A stretch of DNA of 58,661 bases. Source: an uncultured Oligoflexia bacterium. GTDB taxonomy: Bacteria; Bdellovibrionota; Bacteriovoracia; Bacteriovoracales; Bacteriovoracaceae. Of the stretch, positions 54,109 to 58,661 are shown in pieces. The stretch lies in NCBI GenBank assembly GCA_950061135.1, contig CATLVU010000004.1:1-58661 (forward strand), in the 5' to 3' direction. Position 1 is the first letter of the stretch; each line of letters opens with the position of its first letter. Below the pieces are notes generated by a model. That model searched no databases and was not told the DNA's origin. It saw nothing but the letters and a program-made list of their open reading frames with translations. Made by a program: the position numbers and the translations under genes.

Positions 54109-54420
54109 TTATGTATTTCCTCCGCCGCCCATCTCTCCTCCAGTGGCCATTACTTCAATTCCTTTTGAATTTAAGATATCACCATTTTCAAGAATGAACT
54201 TTGTAGCAGTATTTTCATTTAGATCAATCTCAAGCTTGCTTGTGTCAATATCAAGGCGAATTCCTTTTGTATTAACAATACCCATTTCAAAATCTATAGG
54301 CCTTGCATATTCGCCATTATTCATAACAACAGCTTCTAGTTGATCAGCTTTAAGTTCTATCATTTTAGAATATGTGTTTAGAGAAAAACTAACGCTTGCG
54401 ATTAATAGTATTGCTTTCAT
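54109..54420 (-). CDS. Small exported protein overlapping the regulator gene
   Basis: A 103-aa protein with a signal peptide (MKAILLIASVSFSLNTYS/K). The mature part of about 85 residues is strand-like (ELKADQLEAVVMNNGEYARP, GIRLDIDTSKLEIDLNE) with a glycine-rich, low-complexity end (ATGGEMGGGGNT). The start codon overlaps the regulator stop by 4 bases, so it is translated with it. No family recognised. A secreted product coupled to a cytoplasmic regulator could serve as a signal or as an envelope effector. Confidence 0.6.
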   Translation of the reverse strand: MKAILLIASVSFSLNTYSKMIELKADQLEAVVMNNGEYARPIDFEMGIVNTKGIRLDIDTSKLEIDLNENTATKFILENGDILNSKGIEVMATGGEMGGGGNT

Positions 54421-55196
54421 TGTAAAACCTTTGATTCTTTTTCATTTCCTGTGAACGAGTCTGTAACAAGTCCAGTCCATACAACATCGGAACCTTTGTT
54501 TGCTTTATCCGCTAATATCATTCTTATTTCACTATATGCAGTAGACATTATGTCTTTAATTTTTGGAAGTACTTTTTCTTTATTAACTGATTCATATTGA
54601 ACAGATAACCAATTAGGTTTATTTCCAAAAGATTCTAAATCATAACTTGATGTAACAAGATTGGATAATAATTTCTGAACAGTTCCTTGAGTTGCATTTA
54701 TTTTTTTATCGCAAAATATTTTATCCCCGTTAAAACTTAAGACCTCGTTCTCAACTAGCATATCGAGAATTTCAAGGCCTTTTCTTCCATACTCATAGGA
54801 AACATAATCTTTTGTCACCCCTGATTCGCTTGTTGCAAGTAACATAAGTTCATAAGTTGTCGGGTCTTTAAAGTAAATTTCAGCATCGGGCTTTATAAAT
54901 TCTACATCTGAATTACCAGCATAGACCTTATTAAATGTTTCGAACATATTCGGATAATGCTCTTTAATACATTTTTGAATTGATCCTTCATCACATGATG
55001 CTTGCATAATCTTGAGAGAATTTAAAAATGATGGTTTTTGAACTTCTGCTTTAGCTATTCTATCAAGTGTAGACTTTCTTATATCAAGCATATTAGATAT
55101 TTGATTTAAAGAATAATTCGGGTACTTCTTTTGAATCTTTCCAACACATACTTTCAAAAAGCTTGGAAGATCCTCAAAATCATTTGTACTAATCAT
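54417..55196 (-). CDS. HTH regulator of the conjugation module (TIGR02147-like pattern)
   Basis: A 259-aa cytoplasmic protein. Residues about 25-55 look like a helix-turn-helix (YSLNQISNMLDIRKSTLDRIAKAEV). The rest is helical with two strands and a central winged-helix-like part (DYVSYEYGRKGLEILDMLVENEVLSFNGDKIF). The overall plan resembles the TIGR02147/DUF4423 regulators common in Bdellovibrionota, but the match is not certain. It is divergent from the type IV secretion operon across a palindrome-rich region, so it is the prime candidate for their repressor or activator. The next gene encodes an exported small protein overlapping it by 4 bases. Confidence 0.65.
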   Translation of the reverse strand: MISTNDFEDLPSFLKVCVGKIQKKYPNYSLNQISNMLDIRKSTLDRIAKAEVQKPSFLNSLKIMQASCDEGSIQKCIKEHYPNMFETFNKVYAGNSDVEFIKPDAEIYFKDPTTYELMLLATSESGVTKDYVSYEYGRKGLEILDMLVENEVLSFNGDKIFCDKKINATQGTVQKLLSNLVTSSYDLESFGNKPNWLSVQYESVNKEKVLPKIKDIMSTAYSEIRMILADKANKGSDVVWTGLVTDSFTGNEKESKVLQ

Positions 55197-55296
55197 TTAT
55201 CACACCTTTTCAATAAACTTTACTTACCCAATTGATTCTCATTTTGCAAATACGTGCCTTTTCACGTGGGTATTTAGTTCATTTTTGAAACAAAAC

Positions 55297-55400
55297 TTTC
55301 CCACGATGGGAAACTCTCAATGCATTTTTAGTAAGTTAGAACTTTTGATGCACCGTTATTTCCCACCGCGGTGGGAAACATTCTGTCCCATCATGGGAAA
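55297..55400. promoter_or_regulatory. Three TTTCCCA/TGGGAAA palindromes (operator array)
   Basis: Site 1 (55297-55313) is TTTCCCACGATGGGAAA. Site 2 (55359-55378) is the perfect palindrome TTTCCCACCGCGGTGGGAAA. Site 3 (55384-55400) is TGTCCCATCATGGGAAA. Arms are the same; spacing is 3 bases in sites 1 and 3 but 6 in site 2. A degenerate fourth (TTTTCACGTGGGTA, about 55259) may exist. They lie in the 272-base gap between the regulator and the conjugation operon, which holds no gene. Confidence 0.75.
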
Positions 55401-55468
55401 TCGTTGAAAAAGATTTTTTTTATTTTTAAACAAGCTCTCCAATTAAAAACAAAAGGGAGGATAAAATT

Positions 55469-55681
55469 ATGAATATCTCATTTCAAAATTTACTACATCA
55501 AACACGAGAAAATATCCGTGAGCTTTTAGGATCAATGCCTGTTGAGGAGCTTATGGATAACCAACAAATTATTCAAAATGCTGATGCTATCGAAAAATAT
55601 TATCAACAAAAGCTCGAAGATAATAAGTCGAAGTCTTCAAGTTTAGCAAAGCACATCAATAAAGATTTACTTCTAGGATAA
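55469..55681 (+). CDS. Small helical protein, first gene of the conjugation operon
   Basis: A 70-aa protein, predicted mostly alpha-helical and probably coiled-coil (NLLHQTRENIRELLGSM, then ADAIEKYYQQKLEDNKSKS). A strong AAAGGGAGG ribosome site precedes the ATG. There is no signal peptide or membrane segment. No family recognised. It opens the operon that continues into the lipoprotein and type IV secretion genes (10-base gap to the next), so a cytoplasmic transfer role is likely but not shown. Confidence 0.55.
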   Translation: MNISFQNLLHQTRENIRELLGSMPVEELMDNQQIIQNADAIEKYYQQKLEDNKSKSSSLAKHINKDLLLG

Positions 55682-55691
55682 AGGAAAAAGA

Positions 55692-57521
55692 ATGCAATAC
55701 TTAATATTATTATCACTAACACTTCTAATTCAAAGCTGTGCTTTTATTTCAAATGACAAAGAAGATTCAAATAAATCTAGCTCTAGTACACAGGCGATAA
55801 ACCCTCTCGATGATTTTGACGGCGATTTCATATCAAATAAAAATGAGAAAGCTTATGGTACAAACCCTTATATAGCAGATATGCCAAACCTTAATATTAA
55901 CTTTATACAAGATTATATTATTGAAGTTTCTTACGAAAATATTGGAGATGGTTCAGGCGGTATTTTTTATATAAATCCAACTGTAGATAATGATGATCCT
56001 GCGTTTAAATATAGAGTAGGATCAAAATTAATAAGAGACGTAAGCTACAAAGATGCAGCAAGCGTCGGAAAATTCTCTTCTCATTCGTGGGGAGACTTTA
56101 AAAATGAAAATATTTTCTGGACGAGCTATCCTAAAATATCGAACTCTCTTCATTCTAATTATGTACTTAAGTACAAAAAATATTTTAATGATGAAAATTA
56201 TAAAATCACTGATATTAAAATTTATATTCAAAGTTCAGTTAAGTTAGATAGAAATCCTGTATACCAACAAATTAATGATCTAGAGCTTAGTTTTTATTAT
56301 TACAGTTATAAAAATGAGAGTTATGAGCTTTTAGATAACATCATAATAAATAAGCATTTTAATCAAGGATCATTTGAGCAATTTGAGTTAACTATTAATA
56401 ATCCTCCACTTGAACTAATTACTGAAAATTACTTTAAACGTGGCGAATTTTTATTTTCAAAGCTCAATGATTACAAAGTTAACAACACAACTTACAAAAA
56501 CCTATATAAGAGCGTAAGTGATAATACAGTACCTGTTGTTTTTAATACACCTCTTGAATCTAAGACTTATTTTGTAGCAACAAAAGAGAATAAATCAAAA
56601 TTTAGCGATATTTTAAAAGAGATTTTTGATGAAAAATTCAAGGTTCAAGATAATAAATTAATAAAGGCACAACAATTTGAAACTAATCTTCCAAACTTTA
56701 CATATTTAAATGAATTAAAAGAACTTGATAAGAAGGGAAAATGGTTTGTTTTTACAAATAAGCTTAAATCTCATTATCTAGAGCATGATTTTGATACAAA
56801 TGATTTGATATCATTGTCATATATTACAGGGAGTGAACTTGCAGCGCAAGAAAGTGAAAAAATCACAAGCTATCAAGAAGCGATTTCAACTCCACATGGT
56901 GCTTTATATCTTTTAGGTAATATTACCCCTAATTCTCAAATTTCTTTTCAGATAGAACCTAAAAGATTATGGGGACAAAGACTTGAGCACTGGAAAGATG
57001 AGATCCATCATAAGCACTTTGATTGCTGGCACGCTTTTAATCTATTTCATAAGTTGGATACAGAACTTAAATTTAATAAAAAACTCAATAAAAGATTTAA
57101 GTACATAAACCTTCACATAAATGATGAGGTTTTTAATCTTAAAAAACTTATAGATGAAAAATTAGCGAGCGCTTCTCTTATACAAAATAATGTTCATGTC
57201 GATATTTCATCGATATCAAAAATTTCAAAGATTAATAATTTCGAAGAAAATACTCTGGCATTAGAATTTAAATCGTTTTCTAAAAAAACTTTTAATGGTG
57301 TGAAGCTTTTAAAGCATAAGGGACGTTATCGAGGATATTGTTTTGGAGGGACAGCTAATATATGTGCTAAACAAAAATGGCCGTTATCTGTCGAATCAAA
57401 AGATTTTAAAGAATGGAAATCTAATGTTAATTGGAAAAAAGTTAAAAAAGGCCATAACAAAACCTATGAGCAACATTTTTCTGTAAATCTATCTAGCAAA
57501 ATAACTAATTTTTATAATTAA
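55692..57521 (+). CDS. Large lipoprotein of the conjugation operon with a type-3-repeat-like segment
   Basis: A 609-aa protein with a lipoprotein signal: hydrophobic MQYLILLSLTLLIQSC with the lipobox LIQSC and Cys16. A serine/aspartate-rich linker leads to DDFDGDFISNKNEKAYGTNP, the pattern of a calcium-binding thrombospondin type-3-like repeat. Then about 350 residues of strand-rich sequence, a helical/charged middle (LWGQRLEHWKDEIHHKHFDCWHAF) and a C-terminal end with YCFGGTANICAKQKWPL. No known family recognised. Located between the 70-aa gene and the VirB2-like gene, it may be a surface adhesin or envelope component of mating, placed at the outer membrane. Confidence 0.55.
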   Translation: MQYLILLSLTLLIQSCAFISNDKEDSNKSSSSTQAINPLDDFDGDFISNKNEKAYGTNPYIADMPNLNINFIQDYIIEVSYENIGDGSGGIFYINPTVDNDDPAFKYRVGSKLIRDVSYKDAASVGKFSSHSWGDFKNENIFWTSYPKISNSLHSNYVLKYKKYFNDENYKITDIKIYIQSSVKLDRNPVYQQINDLELSFYYYSYKNESYELLDNIIINKHFNQGSFEQFELTINNPPLELITENYFKRGEFLFSKLNDYKVNNTTYKNLYKSVSDNTVPVVFNTPLESKTYFVATKENKSKFSDILKEIFDEKFKVQDNKLIKAQQFETNLPNFTYLNELKELDKKGKWFVFTNKLKSHYLEHDFDTNDLISLSYITGSELAAQESEKITSYQEAISTPHGALYLLGNITPNSQISFQIEPKRLWGQRLEHWKDEIHHKHFDCWHAFNLFHKLDTELKFNKKLNKRFKYINLHINDEVFNLKKLIDEKLASASLIQNNVHVDISSISKISKINNFEENTLALEFKSFSKKTFNGVKLLKHKGRYRGYCFGGTANICAKQKWPLSVESKDFKEWKSNVNWKKVKKGHNKTYEQHFSVNLSSKITNFYN

Positions 57522-57531
57522 GGAGCATGAA

Positions 57532-57825
57532 ATGAATTTAAAAAAGATTCAGTACTGTATATTTATTTATTTTATTTCATTTTTAACTAATGTGAATACT
57601 ACTTATGCATTCAGTAAACTTAAAAATGGATTTGAAACTATCACTACAAGTTATTTAATTCCTTTAGCCGGCGCAGTCGCTGGCACTGCTTTTATTACAT
57701 ACGTAACTCTTTCATTTGTTAAACAAGATGAATATCAAAAAAAAGCAGGCAATGTTGCGATTTTATCAGTTTTTGCAGGCTCTGGAGTTCATCTAATAAA
57801 CAGTATTATTCAAAGTTTTAGCTAG
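57532..57825 (+). CDS. VirB2/TrbC-like pilin subunit
   Basis: A 97-aa protein with a cleavable signal (to about residue 26, TYA/FS), followed by two hydrophobic helices (SYLIPLAGAVAGTAFITYVTL and GNVAILSVFAGSGVHLINSII) separated by a short charged loop (KQDEYQKK). This two-helix layout is that of the VirB2/TrbC conjugative pilins, which assemble into the type IV secretion pilus. It lies directly before VirB3- and VirB4-like genes, the usual order in conjugation operons. Confidence 0.75.
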   Translation: MNLKKIQYCIFIYFISFLTNVNTTYAFSKLKNGFETITTSYLIPLAGAVAGTAFITYVTLSFVKQDEYQKKAGNVAILSVFAGSGVHLINSIIQSFS

Positions 57826-57833
57826 AGGGTAAA

Positions 57834-58100
57834 ATGAGCAAAGATCAGTTTCCAACATTACTAGATAAAAGGGCCACTTTACTAGGCCCTCTGACAAGAA
57901 TTGATTTAACTATAATCGGTGTTACTTATTTAGTTTTGTCTTGGTTAAAAATATCAGGCCTATATTCTTTAGGGATAATAGTACTTGTTCTAATTAGTCT
58001 TAAATTTATAACAAAATATTTTAAAAAAGGTTTTTTATCAAAAATTAATGATCCTAAAAAACTATCTTGGAGTTACAAGCTAGGAGGTTTTAATGAGTAA
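57834..58100 (+). CDS. VirB3-like type IV secretion inner-membrane protein
   Basis: An 88-aa protein with a short N-terminal soluble part (LLDKRATLLGPL) and one or two hydrophobic helices (about residues 25-60), then a charged tail (KKGFLSKINDPKKL). Size and position between VirB2- and VirB4-like genes match VirB3/TrbD, which anchors the VirB4 ATPase. The sequence itself is weak evidence. The stop overlaps the next start (ATGAGTAA). Confidence 0.65.
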   Translation: MSKDQFPTLLDKRATLLGPLTRIDLTIIGVTYLVLSWLKISGLYSLGIIVLVLISLKFITKYFKKGFLSKINDPKKLSWSYKLGGFNE

Positions 58101-58661
58101 AACTATATTTCCTATAATAGAAGTTTTGAACAATAAGATCACATCAATTGACGGTGACGTATCATACTTTTATAGGCTTTTAACTCCAGACTTAGATCAT
58201 ATGGATTATATTCAAAAAAATAATTTTTATGAATCAATCGCAAATGGATTAAACAATATTGATACAAATAGTTATTTTAAGTTTTATCGAATTAATAATA
58301 GTAGTTTCGTTAACACAAACTCAAGAAATCTACCAAACTTCTCAGAAGTTACCTATAAGAGTCAAAAGAACGCACTTAATATCTTTTTTCAAACAAATGA
58401 CATTTTTTCAGATGTAGGCATTTATGATGATTATCTATCATATAATGGACAATATTTAAGAATTTTTAGTACCTCAAGTTTTTCAGATCAAATTGCACAT
58501 GAAAACCTCATCCCAACAGATATTGACTATGTTCTAACCATTAAAAGAAATCCTAAAGATAAATCTGTCAATAAACTTGAGAAAATAAGATCAGGTCATT
58601 TATCAAGCTTTTTAAAACCGAAAAGGGACATTTCAAGTGAAGGAACTTACGCTCAAGCAGA
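58093..58661 (+). CDS. VirB4-like conjugation ATPase (N-terminal part, cut by window end)
   Basis: An ATG at 58093, overlapping the previous gene by 8 bases and preceded by TAGGAGG, opens a frame that stays open to the right edge (189 residues). The segment (LNNKITSIDGDVSYFYRLLTPDLDHMD, then FESIANGL-like and FKFYRINN segments) has the N-terminal pattern of VirB4/TrbE/TraC, which often has DGxVVxFYR-like strands before the Walker motifs. The ATPase motifs lie outside the window. Identification rests on order and this weak pattern. Confidence 0.65.
   Translation, partial: MSKTIFPIIEVLNNKITSIDGDVSYFYRLLTPDLDHMDYIQKNNFYESIANGLNNIDTNSYFKFYRINNSSFVNTNSRNLPNFSEVTYKSQKNALNIFFQTNDIFSDVGIYDDYLSYNGQYLRIFSTSSFSDQIAHENLIPTDIDYVLTIKRNPKDKSVNKLEKIRSGHLSSFLKPKRDISSEGTYAQA

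Noticed and set aside
54068-54343. Plus-strand 91-residue frame opposite the small exported protein
   Set aside because: The minus-strand frame has a signal peptide and overlaps the regulator gene; the plus frame is a proline- and serine-rich shadow without a ribosome site.
35467-58661. Second copy of the ssrA 3' end (right attachment site) inside the window
   Set aside because: I looked for the T-arm and CCACCTCCACCA sequence downstream and saw none, so the element must end outside.

Overview
The window is AT-rich DNA from a Gram-negative bacterium, most likely a Bdellovibrionota of the Bacteriovorax/Halobacteriovorax kind. I infer this from a CFI-box surface protein, several secreted or outer-membrane proteins, a monomeric isocitrate dehydrogenase, Na+/H+ and K+/H+ antiporters, and a tmRNA whose tag begins with glycine. 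The assignment rests on family knowledge, not on a search.

Positions 1-35042 look like ordinary chromosome. In order they hold: a zinc metalloprotease/CFI-box/beta-barrel fusion cut by the left edge; a hotdog-fold protein; an overlapping kinase/PP2C pair; an HPt protein divergent from an OmpR-type regulator; a small zinc-ribbon protein; two cation antiporters with a newly noticed 47-aa secreted protein between them; a choice-of-anchor A protein; a PhoX-like TAT phosphatase; icd; a formate/nitrite-type channel; and pyrF with a DoxX-like gene. Four forward genes (16497-22119) then resemble a divergent chaperone-usher or surface-fibre system. A lipid block follows (23505-30651): a type III polyketide synthase, ICMT-like methyltransferase and FAD monooxygenase in the order of Streptomyces srsABC, divergent from an overlapping RND exporter/ECF sigma/NrsF-like operon, then a fatty-acid desaturase. 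After it come an MFS transporter, a small membrane protein, a transglutaminase-elicitor protein with a coupled secreted partner, and a DksA-like protein.

The tmRNA gene (ssrA, 35100-35466) marks the left edge of an integrative and conjugative element that runs off the right edge. Just after ssrA lie spaced direct repeats suggestive of integrase arm sites, a small XRE regulator and a tyrosine recombinase. The main cargo is one 14.7-kb gene for a protein of about 4,890 residues: signal peptide, three CBM-like modules, about 15 PKD domains, an RCC1-type propeller, Ig-like domains, an NHL-like propeller, a long YD-repeat shell with an RHS core, and a glycine/alanine-rich variable tail. A small membrane-protein gene 14 bases downstream could be its immunity partner. 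Further membrane and outer-membrane cargo genes follow.

The conjugation end begins at a divergent control region (55197-55468) with three TTTCCCA/TGGGAAA palindromes. To the left is a regulator gene overlapping one for a small exported protein. To the right is an operon of a 70-aa protein, a large lipoprotein, and VirB2-, VirB3- and VirB4-like type IV secretion genes, the last cut by the window end.

The strongest candidates for undescribed biology are the teneurin-like giant protein with its adjacent membrane gene, the palindrome-regulated conjugation switch with an exported-peptide partner, the usher-like cluster, and the protease/CFI-box/barrel fusion.
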